A stretch of DNA of 64,000 nt from Anaeramoeba flamelloides. Lineage: Eukaryota; Metamonada; Anaeramoebidae. Below, in pieces: positions 11,814 through 21,014 of the stretch (positions are counted from its first letter, which is position 1; each line of letters opens with the position of its first letter). The translations under genes were made by a program, and so were the position numbers. The stretch lies in NCBI GenBank assembly GCA_027625915.1, contig JANTQA010000060.1:1922001-1986000 (forward strand). Reading direction: 5' to 3'. The notes under the pieces were generated by a model. That model saw only the letters and a list, made by a program, of their open reading frames with translations, was not told the DNA's origin and did no database searches.

Positions 11814-14800
11814 GGATATTTTCAACAAAAATAATTTTTTTCTTAAAATTATCATGGTTTCGAGATTATTGTTATTATTTAAAAAGCAAGTATATGAACA
11901 TCACTTTTTACAAAATCAATTTTTTTGATATTCTTTCATATTATTTTATCTTTATCTTGATATTTAATTTCTAATGGTTGTTAAAAAAATTTAAAGAATA
12001 TGAAATAATTGTAAAAAAACAAAATTCAAATAATTCATAAAACTTTTATTTGTAGAGTTATTTGTCAATAATTCTTCTTCTTTTTTTATTTTAATCTAAA
12101 TGGGATTGTTCTCATTTCTCATATCGAAAATTCAAAATATTCTAATTGAAATAATGTTCAATCAAAGTTGGCAAAACCAAATTTCTTGTCATTTCATTGC
12201 ATAATTATAGATAAAAATACACTATTTATCAAACAAAAACTACTTAAAAATAAAAACTTTCAAAGAAAAAAAAAAGGTTTATTTTTTTTCTTTTTGAATG
12301 AAATTAATTTAATTATTGAACAAATAAAAAAATAATTTTAATTTCAATTTATTTTCGAGATTTTTTTTTAAGATAGCTGGTGTAAATATATCAACATTTT
12401 ATAAGACAACCTTTAAAAATTCAAAATCAAATTTTTCTATTTCGAACTTCTTAAACTTATAATTTATTATTTTTTCACTATATTTGAGATTATTTTCCAT
12501 TTTATCTTTTTCTCTTTTTTATTGAAAAAAAAGGGGGTAATTGAATCCATAAACTATTCAACCAAAAAAATTAAATAAGTTTTACAAAAAAAAAATGAGT
12601 CTAATACTATTCTAAAGGAATTTTTACTAAACAACTTATTTTCATATTTTTGGTAGGTTTTTCCCTTTAAAATCACAACAAAAAAATCTTCAACTTCATC
12701 AATTGTTTTTGATCAGTTGAAAATTCAACTTTGAATCGATAAAATTGAAAAAATTAAACCATTTTTTTGGGATAATAACTCAATTAAAAAAAAAAAATTT
12801 AAAAGAAGTAAAAATATTATTTTTTAATTACTCTTGTGGAAAAAAAGTGTGATGAGGAAAAAAATTAAGTTGCTTAAATCCGATTATTTGAATTCTAAAT
12901 TAGTCAAATTTCTTTTTAAAATCGATTTATTCGTTTTAATAATTTTTTTTTTTTCTTTTACTTTTTGCAAAAAATCTCGTAAGGTATATTATATCTATAA
13001 ACTTCAATAAAAAATCTAAAGTATTCTGGAAAATATTGAAAATTGCATTTAATTTGTTTTATCAATGTTAGTATTTACTATATTTATTTTAATTACATTT
13101 TAATTGTTTTGATTGAATTTTTTGTTCTTGAAAAACGTATGTATTTATGGTTTTGATCTTTCTTATCACAAAAAAAAGTATTTTTATCATGGAATTTAAC
13201 AAATTCATCTTCGGAAGAAGAAAGGGCAGGGAATGAAGAAATCGCATCACAGCAAAAACAAGAACCGGTAAAAAATAATAGATTATTTGAAGGGCCAATT
13301 CATAATTTTAAATGTTTGATATTTTTTATTTTTTATTATATTTTTCGTATTTTAGTATTTTATATTTTTTATATCTAATGTATTATTATGTTGTTTATTT
13401 GATTAATTAACTTTGGTTTGATAAATTTAATCATCAAAAATATAAACGAAAAATTTAATAAATTCCTATTTTATTTTGATATATTTGAAATTCTTTTGTG
13501 AATTTTTTGTTATTCATATATTATTATCCATATTTTTTTCAATTAATATAATAGCTGATAGTTCTGAAAGTTCTGAAAGTTCTGATGACGGAATTTATAT
13601 TGGTTCTTTATTTGAAGATAATGATGAGGAAATAAAAAAAACAAATTCTAAAACAAAAAAAAATGATGGATACCAAAATAATCTAAATCGTGTACATTTG
13701 CATAGCTATCAAACCCATCAAAAAGAAAAAAACCAAAACGAAAAGGAAATCAAACCAAGTAAATTAATAATTTTTTAAATTTTTTTTTTTTACTGAAATC
13801 TCTATTATAACTTTAAGTTTTTATCTTTATTCCAACACTTTTTTCTTTTTTTTACTTTCTTCAAAATTTAAAATTTCCATCGAATCAATCAAAATGTTAT
13901 TAATTTTGTGTTTCAAATTTAAGATCAATATCGCCATGTAATTTAGAATCAATTGATGATCAATATAAACATTTTTTTTATTTATTTTAATATAAACACG
14001 AAAATGATTAATTCCAATTCAAAATTTAAATTATTTTACAAATATAAAATTAATTAATTCCAATAACATACTGGAAGAAGTAAAGTCGTTTTTATTCTGA
14101 AAATTAGATATTTTAAAAATATTAAGATAAGAAATTTGCTTAATTTATAAAAAAGAAATAAAATAAAAAAACAACATTACCAATTTTTTCATTAAAATTT
14201 TATTTTCAAAAAAAAATTGAATGAATTATTTCAATTTTTTTGATGTTCAAAATTTTAAAAAATTAAAAAAAAATAAGGTTTCAATCTGATAATTGTGATA
14301 AAACTCAGAAAATCAGAAAATTTAAGGAATATTGAAATAATCATTACCTATTTGAATTTTTGGTAGGATTTATATTTTCATTTTCTATTATAAGAATTCT
14401 ATTATATAGAGGATATTTCCTAAAATACCAGGTTAAATTACTTTCAATTTTTGTTTTCAAACTCAATTCTAAAATAACTATTCGTATTTCCTAAAAGGTT
14501 ATTCGTCTTTATTAGTTCTGCATAATACTCCAATTTATTGTTTTGTGAAGCATTGCATAAAAAATATGAAAATTTTTGATCTTAATTTTATTTATAATTT
14601 TATAAGACGCGAAAATTGGTGATTATTTTTTACTATTTGATCTGATAAAAAAATTGTTTTCCTTTCTTAGGTCTTTACCTTCGATGAAAATTTTGAATAG
14701 AATGGGGAAATTATATAACTGTATTACATTTTTTAAAAATATATTTATATGATCCTTTTTCTATTGCCCATTTTTTATTGAAATTGTTACTTTATTGTTT

Positions 14801-17800
14801 TTTCCAAAAAAAGTGTTTATTTTTATTTTTTTTAATTTTATAGAAATATTTTGATGAACCTCTTTTGAAATATACCAATTTGTTCTGATACAATCAATAT
14901 AAATATTCCTTTGATTTTTATCTTTCCAAATTTTGAACAGATATACTTAAAAACATAATATAATTTGATATATAATAATAAAATTCCCAACTTTTTTGGA
15001 AATGCCTTATATATATATATCCCAGACGAGATTTTTGGCAAAAAGTAAAAGAAAAAAAAAATGATTAAAACAAGAAAATCGATTAAAAAAGAAATTTGAC
15101 CAATTCCGAAATCAAATAATAGGATTTAAGCAACTTATTTTTTTTTATTTTTTTTTTAAAAATAAAAAATAATATTTTTGACTTCTTTCAAATATTTTTT
15201 TTTTTAATTGAGTTATTATCCCAAAAAATGGTTTAATTTTTTCAATTTTATCGATTCAAAGTTGAATTTTCAACTGATCAAAAACAATTGATGAAGTTGA
15301 AGATTTTTTGTTGTGATTTTAAAGGGAAAAACCTAAAAAAATATGAAAATAAGTTGTTTAGTAAAAAGTCCTTTAGAATAGTATTAGACTCATTTTTTTT
15401 TTTTGTAAAACTTATTTAATTTTTTTTGGTTGAATAGTTTATGGATTCAATTACCAAAATTTTTCTTATAGATATGAAAAATGAAAATGAGAAAAAATGA
15501 TCAATAAAAAATAAAGAATAATTTCAAACAAGTGAAAAAATAATAAATTATAAGTTAAAGAAGTTCGAAATAGAAAAATTTGATTTTGAATTTTTAAAGG
15601 TTGTCTTATCAAATGTTGATATATTGACACCAGCTATCAAAAAAAACTCTCGAAAATAAATTGAAATTAAAATTATTTTTTCATTTGTTCAATAATTAAA
15701 TTAATTTCATTCAAAAAGAAAAAAAATAAACCTTTTTTTTATCTTTGAGAGTTTACATTTCCAAGTAGTTTTTGTTTGATAAATAGTGTATTTTTATCTA
15801 TAATTATGCAATGAAATGACAAAAAAATTGGTTTTGCTTACTATAATTGAACATTATTTCAATTAGAATATTTTGAATTTTCAAAATGAGAAATGAGAAC
15901 AATCTCATTTAGATTTAAAAAAAAAAAGAAGAAGAATTATCGACCAATAACTCAACAATAAAAAGTTTTATGAATTATTTGATTTTTTTTTTTTCGATTA
16001 TTTCATATTCTTTAAATTTTTTTAACAACCATTAGAAATTAAATATCAAGATAAAGATAAAATAATATGAAAGAATATCAAAAAAATTGATTTTGTAAAA
16101 ATTGATGATCAGAAACTTATTTTTTAAATAATAACAATAATCTCAAAAAAATGATAATTTTAAGAAAAAAAATTATTTTTGCTGAAAATTTCAAAATGTT
16201 TTTTTTTTTTTTTATTAAGGGGGAAGTGTAGATTACACTCTAAGTGCCCTTTTACTTAAATTCCCTTTCAGAAATTTAAGCGTAAAATCATAGATTTCAC
16301 GATTATTAATTAACGAAAATAATTTTAAGAAATCATAATTTAAAATTAATTCTTTAAAATTTAATTTTTTTAACTTTTTCAGAAAAATTAATCTATCTTT
16401 TTTATAGGAAGGACATACCCATAAAAAGTGATCAATATTTTCTATTATTTCCTTATGTTCATATTTTAAACATAAAGGACAAAATTTATTTGAATTTTTA
16501 TTAATTACATAATAATATCTATTTAAGCAGTTAGTAAATGTTCTGAATTTTAGAATTGTTGAACTTGATGGATAACTTAAATATCTTTGATTAATAAATA
16601 AATTTTTTTGGTTTTTAATTATTGCGAAATATTTTTGTACCTTCCAACTGGTAGAATTCAACAACTCATTTATGTGTACTTATATATTTCATTTTTTAGT
16701 TAAAAACTCTCCGACTTCCAGTTAATTTTATTGTTTATTCTTAGATTAAATTTTATTAATTTTTCCAGATAGGGTAGAGATAATTCTTTTAATTTGTTTT
16801 TGAATTTGAATTTCTTTTTATTGATTGATATTACCAAATTTTCGAATTTAAATTCTGTTTTATAAATAAGAATTGGTGTGTTTCTGTTTATTTTGCAGAT
16901 TTCAGTAATGCATGTATTAATACAGGAGTTTAAATAGTTTAGGGTTGCTATTTTATAGTTATATATTTCTAATCCATATGTTAATTGACTTAATATAAAA
17001 GATTTAAATAATCTTATTTTCAAATTATTTGTTGGTAAATTATTATTGAATAATTGTTTAGAACTATAATAAGTTTCTTTTGCCTTTTTTAGATTATAGA
17101 CTAAATGTGAAATTTTTTCCAAATAAATTCCCAAATATTTAATCTTTGATAAATCTTGAGTAATTTCTGTTTTTTCTTCGTTAGGTTTTAATCCAAATTG
17201 GGCAATTACTTGATATATAGCATTTAATTTTCCATTTATCTGATTCATATTCCCTTTTATGATTAAAATTAAATCATCTGCAAACATTTGACAATGATTT
17301 GTTAATGGTATTATTTTTAATAATAGAAAATGCGAAATAAGAGCAAATATAATCGGTGATAAGGGATCTCCTTGGAATATACAGAGTCCTTCACCTTGAT
17401 AATATTTTACTAAAAATTTTTGAATAATTTTATATAAAATAAACTTTTTCATTAGTTTTCATAATTATTTTAAAACTGATTGAGTCAAAGAATTTTGCTA
17501 TATCAATCATTATAATATAAGTTTTATCATTTTTATTTTCATTATTTGTTTTTATCTGATTGTATATATTTAAAAAGTTTAATACCGCAACATGAGTATC
17601 AAATTTTTTTCGAAAGCCAAACTGTGCTTTATGATTAAATTCCCAACATGGCTCAATAAGTTTATATAGCATTTTAAGAAATAATCTTGGTGGACTTTGA
17701 TTCATTGAAATAGATCTATAATTTAAAGCGACTCCTTCATATCCTTTTTTATGAATAAATAAAATTGATTTTTTTTTGATATATTCAATATTATTCTTAG

Positions 17801-20777
17801 TAGGGTTAATTAACCAATTATTAAATATTTTTTGAATTGTGATTAGAAATTTTTTATAATCTTTATTCTCAATTGGTTCAATATCTAGAAAATTTTCTCC
17901 ATCAATGTTAAATTTTAAATTCTCGATTTTTTGAAATCCTTTCACAGATTTTTTTTTTAAATTTTTAATAGTATTTTTAATTTTTTCCATTGGAAAATAA
18001 ATATAAATTTTTGACTCTTTTAAATTATTTATTTTAAGATTTTTTATATAATCTAAAATTTTTTGATTTGGTTCAATTGAATTGTTTTTAATATGACCAA
18101 AATACTCTTCAATCATATTTTTATTGTTTAAAATCATTTTCATTTTTTTAGACCTTATTAAATTTATTTTTTTCCAAAAGTTCTTTTTTTGATTAAATTC
18201 TAAATTTATTTCATTAATAAATTTATTCCAAGCTATTTTATTTATTTTTTTGATTCTATTAATTAAGCTTGGATTAGTTAAGAGATTTTTTATTAATGGA
18301 GCGATTTCATAATCTGTTTTTTTTTTTCTTTATAAATTATATCTTTGAACTGAATGAATTTATTTTTGAAATTTTTTATTGTATTGATATCTAAAAGAAA
18401 ATTTTTTTCTGAAAAGTAATTAGTAAATAATTTTTGATATGTATTCTGGTTTGAAATTCTATATTTTTTTTTTAATCTTCAAATCTGTTTTTAAGCAAGA
18501 TTATTAATTAACATTTTATGGTCTGATAAACTATTTTGTATTGTTTTTGAATTTTTTAAAATAAAATTAAAATTTCTTAATGTTTACCTATTATCAAAAA
18601 TTCTTCAATAATTAATCTAAATTATTATGTAAAGTTAATATAATTTATTATTATTGGAGAATTTTAAAAAAAAATTAGATTTTATTTTTAAATTTCCTTT
18701 AAGAATTAAAGTGTAAAATCTTATATTTCAGGTTATTCATGAGAAAAAAATACTTATGTTATCTTTATGGTCAAAAAGCAAAAACAAATATTTGAAAAAG
18801 AAAAAATGAAAAAAGAAAAAAAAATAAGTTTATAAGAAGCTATTGGTAAAAAGTAAAAATAAAAAAATAATACTATATTTAATTAAGAACACCTAAAATT
18901 AAATCCATGATACTTTTAGTTAATTTGGTTTAATTTGATAATTGATCATGAATGGTCATTTAGGGAGTTTTGTATAATTTTTGTATAATTTTTGTACATT
19001 CTTTTTCTTTTTGTGCTGATTTGCATTTAAGCATTGTTCCTCTTTTTATCTTGGTCTTTCTATTTTTATTTTCAAATTACTAATGTTTCGGTACATCAGT
19101 GTCTCGATATTAGCAAGTAACCACTTGATCTTTTTTCTTTGTAACTATTCTTCCCAATATAAAAAAAAAAAATGAACCAGGGAAAAAATGAAAAAAAAAA
19201 TGAAAATATTGAAAATTGCATTTAATTTGTTTAATCAATGTTAATATTAACAGTATATTATTTTAATTACATTTTGATTGTTTTGATGGAATGTTTTTTT
19301 TTGAAAAACGTATATATTTATTGTTTTGATCTTTCTTATCACAAAAAAAAAGTATTTTTATCATGGAATTTAACAAATTCATCTTCGGAAGAAGAAAGGG
19401 CAGGGAATGAAGAAATCGCATCACAGCAAAAACAAGAACCGGTAAAAAATAATAGATTATTTGAAGGGCCAATTCATAATTTTAAATGTTTGATTTTTTT
19501 TATTTTTTATTATTAATTTTAGTATTTTATATTTTTTATTTTCTATGTCTCATGAATTATTATGTTGTTTATTTGATTAATTAACTTTGGTTTGATAAAT
19601 TTAATCATCAAAAATATAAACGAAAAATTTAATAAATTCCTATTTTATTTTGATATATTTGAAATTCTTTTGTGATTTTTTTTTTATTCATATATTATTA
19701 TCCATATTTTTTTCCATTATTATAATAGTTGTTAGTTCTGAAAGTTCAGATGACGGAATGGAGATTGGCTCTTTATTTGGAGATAATGATGAAGAAATAA
19801 AAAAAACAAATTCTAAAACAAAAAAAAATGATGGATACCAAAATCATCAAAATTATGGTTATTCGCATAACTATCAAACCAAAGAAAAAGAAAGGAACCA
19901 TACACAAAAACCAAGTAAATATTTAATTTTGTCTTTTCACTTTTTGAATTTTTTTTGATACTTTGTTTTTAATGATCATTTGATTTTTCAATTCTTTTTT
20001 GATTTCTTTGTGTTATTAAAAATTTTTATCTTGGATCATTATAATTTCAATAAAAAAAAAAAAATAAAAAGTGTTTTTATCTTGGGGTTTAACATCATCA
20101 TCTTCTGAAGAAGAAGAAGAAATACAAGAAAACAGGCCACAGCAAAGGCAACCACAGATAGGAACTAACCAATTATATAACCAATCAAATCAAGATATTA
20201 ATGGTTTGTTTTTTTTTTATTTTTTTAGAATTTTAAGAATGTATTTTTTAAAAAGTTTTTAAATCATTTGATAAAACAAGCTGCATTCTCGAATGGATTT
20301 TTTTCCATATAACTTGGAAAACTATTTATTAGAATTTTCTGCAATTTTCTATATTTTGAAAAAATATTAATTAACTCTTATTCAATCATAAAGTCATTTT
20401 AAAAAAGTGTGAAGATAAAATTTCTGAAATAAATCCAATTGTAATCATATTATTGAAGTGTGTAATTTATTTGATTTTTTTTCGGGAGGATGCATAATTT
20501 GAAAAATTTTTAGTCATACTGTTTTAAAATGGCTAAAATAATAAGGATTTTACTAATAATTTTCTTAAATTATTCTTTTATTTTAGTCTAATTATAATTC
20601 TTTTCTGATTTTTTTTGTTATTCATATATTATTATCCATATTTTTTCCATTAATATAATAGCTGTTAGTTCTGACAGTTCTGATATGGGTGGGATATCCA
20701 TTTATTCTCTATTTGATGAAAGTTCTGAAGAAATCAATGATGGGGTGCCCCGATCAGCGGATCAAATACATTATTGA
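5584..20777 (+). CDS. Modular gene of alternating A and B exons (composite model)
   Basis: I do not recognise this gene. Nine small exons on one strand fall into two families. A exons (132-135 nt) encode FLSW, a hydrophobic residue, then Ser/Glu-rich and Gln-rich sequence. B exons (186-204 nt) encode a Ser/Asp cluster, IYIGSLF, an acidic DEE, then Lys/Asn-rich sequence. Every exon follows an AG, precedes a GT, starts with two codon bases and ends with one (phase 1-1). Any order therefore keeps the frame. The last B exon runs into a stop. Joined, they would encode about 480 residues, disordered and acidic, with no catalytic domain. Introns are 0.2-5.6 kb and full of transposons. The start exon is not found. 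Alternatively this is a cluster of decayed duplicated exons. The order and phases are seen; the single-transcript idea is inference. Confidence 0.5.
5820..5905. repeat. Partner of the dispersed repeat at 1410-1500
   Basis: Similar to 1410-1500 in the same orientation; lies about 100 bp downstream of A exon 1. Confidence 0.5.
6133..6232 (-). mobile_element. 61-bp LINE 3'-end insertion with target-site duplications
   Basis: 6153-6213 is a poly-T tract followed by the 3'-terminal sequence shared with the LINE copies at 7729, 16200 and 46316 (GTGTAGATTACA hairpin, then TTGCCCTTGGACTTAAAT). It is bracketed by two copies of CAAAATGTGAAGACTT; the left copy has one extra A. A poly-A tail, extreme 5' truncation and 16-20 bp duplications are the signature of target-primed reverse transcription. 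Confidence 0.8.
6233..7381. other. Intron sequence without recognisable genes
   Basis: AT-rich with long T runs (about 6878-6900). A 77-codon minus-strand ORF at 6483-6716 has low-complexity composition and no support. It ends in a pyrimidine/AT tract and AATAATAG before B exon 1. Confidence 0.5.
7382..7567 (+). CDS. B exon 1 of the modular gene
   Basis: 186 nt after TAATAG, ending CCAA before GTAAATA. It encodes VSSGSSDDG, IYIGSLF, DDSDEEIKKTNSK and a His/Asn/Lys tail ending KP. Phase 1 at both ends. It is the same length as B exon 4. Confidence 0.6.
8146..8725. repeat. Modular palindromic array I (inside LINE)
   Basis: Recurrent modules: AGTGTTCTAGGTTTTCTTG, GAGTTTTCTGTTTTATTTG and GAAAATCTATTGATTTTC, first in one orientation then as reverse complements (CTCAAGAAAA, AAAAAACCTAACG). 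The whole forms a large imperfect hairpin. The same modules occur at 21015-22245 and 29683-30240, and a diverged form at 46750-47005. Confidence 0.7.
10021..10688. mobile_element. TTAA-flanked 668-bp element with GGGTC ends
   Basis: The left end is GGGTCGAG and the right end CTAGACCC, an inverted match that extends less perfectly inward (CCTTACGG against the complement of CGGTTAATG). It is flanked by TTAA at 10017-10020 and 10689-10692. The LINE at 16200-18600 reads straight through the same position (about 17935-17950), so the interrupted LINE gives an empty site. No transposase ORF; non-autonomous. Confidence 0.75.
10936..11139 (+). CDS. B exon 2 of the modular gene
   Basis: 204 nt after AATAG, ending CCAA before GTAAATTA. 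It encodes three SSE repeats, DDGIYIGSLF, DDSDEEIKKTN, then a His/Asn/Gln/Lys tail ending KP. Phase 1-1. Nearly identical to B exon 3, with about 600 bp of following intron also shared. Confidence 0.6.
11140..11755. repeat. Recent direct duplication (partner 13759-14370)
   Basis: With B exon 2, this intron segment is about 95% similar to 13555-14370, including TTTATCTTTATTCCAAC and AATATCGCCATGTAATT. Small indels sit in A/T runs. It ends just before a (TA)n tract at 11777-11812. Short ORFs here are chance. Confidence 0.75.
11815..12990. repeat. Left arm of a 1.2-kb inverted repeat
   Basis: Its reverse complement matches 15010-16195 along nearly the whole length (for example TTCAACTTTGAATCGATAAA against its complement at about 15237-15256). 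The arms are separated by about 2.0 kb holding A exon 2 and B exon 3. No coding frame. The arms may be TIRs of a large element or two opposed copies of a 1.2-kb repeat. Confidence 0.75.
13179..13313 (+). CDS. A exon 2 of the modular gene
   Basis: 135 nt after a run of A and AG, ending before GTTTGATA. It encodes FLSWNLTNSSSEEERAG, EEIASQQKQEPVKNN, then a short aromatic tail. Phase 1-1. Almost identical to A exon 3. An internal GTAAAA after the EPV codons is an alternative donor, but the 135-nt end matches A exon 1 in length. Confidence 0.6.
13555..13758 (+). CDS. B exon 3 of the modular gene
   Basis: 204 nt after AATATAATAG, ending CCAA before GTAAATTA. It encodes SSESSESSDDG, IYIGSLF, EDNDEEIKKTN and a basic/Asn tail. 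Phase 1-1. It is preceded by a tract (CATATATTATTATCCATA) also seen before B exons 4 and 5, so duplication included the acceptor region. Confidence 0.6.
13759..14370. repeat. Direct duplication partner of 11140-11755
   Basis: See 11140-11755. The similarity stops at about 14370, after which 14371-15010 is AT-rich sequence with nothing recognisable. Confidence 0.75.
15010..16195. repeat. Right arm of the 1.2-kb inverted repeat
   Basis: Reverse complement of 11815-12990, with indels mainly in homopolymers. It ends a few bases before the poly-T tail of the LINE at 16200. Confidence 0.75.
16200..18600 (-). mobile_element. LINE (non-LTR retrotransposon), best copy, 5'-truncated
   Basis: On the minus strand it reads: RT-upstream region, RT domain, linker, CCHC-type zinc knuckle, short 3' UTR with the hairpin AGTGTAATCTACACT, then an A-rich tail (the T run at 16200-16213). 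No N-terminal endonuclease is visible because the 5' part is missing. It lies between the right arm of the inverted repeat and A exon 3. The family also occurs at 6153, 7729, 22255 and 46316. Confidence 0.85.
16233..18314 (-). pseudogene. LINE reverse transcriptase and zinc-knuckle ORF, broken
   Basis: Three pieces. 17430-18314 holds the N-terminal RT part: KKSVKGFQK, NYRSISMNQSPP, QFGFRKKFDTHVAVL and MIDIAKFFDSI, matching RT motifs up to the first catalytic Asp. 16700-17452 continues in another frame with QGDPLSP and the FADD catalytic box (about residues 57-60), then the RT thumb. 16233-16664 is the C-terminal part with CPLC, a downstream His and WVCPSYKKDR, the usual LINE CCHC knuckle. Breaks: one frameshift in the 17430-17452 overlap, and a stop plus shift between 16664 and 16700. 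An A-run shift near 18314 separates more upstream coding sequence. Codon use is as AT-rich as the host's. It reverse-transcribed its own RNA; the copy looks inactive. Confidence 0.85.
18601..19200. other. AT-rich intron stretch with a faint LINE 3'-end match
   Basis: 18680-18745 resembles the LINE 3' region (AAATTTCC, GTGTAAAATC, TTTCA in the same order) but is strongly decayed. The rest is featureless. Confidence 0.4.
19201..19352. repeat. Segmental duplication partner of 13026-13178
   Basis: The block from AAAATATTGAAAATTGC through A exon 3 and B exon 4 (to about 19914) matches 13028-13758 closely in exons and introns. This is a recent duplication of an A-intron-B unit. Confidence 0.75.
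19353..19487 (+). CDS. A exon 3 of the modular gene
   Basis: 135 nt, nearly identical to A exon 2: FLSWNLTNSSSEEERAG, QQKQEPVKNN and the aromatic tail. AG before, GTTTGA after, phase 1-1. Confidence 0.6.
19729..19914 (+). CDS. B exon 4 of the modular gene
   Basis: 186 nt after ATAATAG, ending CCAA before GTAAATAT. It encodes VSSESSDDGMEIGSLF, GDNDEEIKKTN, then YSHNYQTKEKE and a KP end. The hydrophobic core is MEIGSLF rather than IYIGSLF. Phase 1-1. Confidence 0.6.
20072..20203 (+). CDS. A exon 4 of the modular gene
   Basis: 132 nt after AAAAAG, ending AATG before GTTTGT. It encodes FLSWGLTSSSSEEEEE, a Gln/Arg-rich tract and an Asn/Gln-rich tail. Phase 1-1. It lies only 157 bp after B exon 4, the shortest intron of the model. 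Confidence 0.6.
20662..20777 (+). CDS. B exon 5, probable terminal exon
   Basis: It starts like other B exons (after AATATAATAG; VSSDSSDMGG, ISIYSLF, DESSEEIN) but then diverges and reads to a TGA at 20775-20777. The frame stays open from the conserved acceptor to the stop. It may be the true 3' exon, or a decayed B copy with a premature stop. Confidence 0.45.
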
Positions 20778-21014
20778 TTAATCAAATACTAATCTATTTA
20801 ATTGTATTTTTATAAAAATGGTAGTAATGGATAAAAAAAAATATTTAAAATTTATAAATTATGAATTCAATCAAAAATTTAATCTAAAATAACAACTGAA
20901 ATAATTTGAAAAAAAAATTGTTTTTTTTTTATTATTTGTTTTTATAATTAAAAAATTATCACTAAAAGTCTCTGGTTTGGTGTTATATTTTCCAAAATTA
21001 AAAATAATTTACAA

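Noticed and set aside
13089-13298. Minus-strand ORF repeated at 19263-19472
   Set aside because: It recurs only because the A-exon unit is duplicated; the plus strand has the splice sites and conserved frame.
16200-18600. Group II intron or LTR-type origin of the RT
   Set aside because: FADD box, C-terminal CCHC knuckle, poly-A tail and target duplications at a sister copy all fit a non-LTR LINE.
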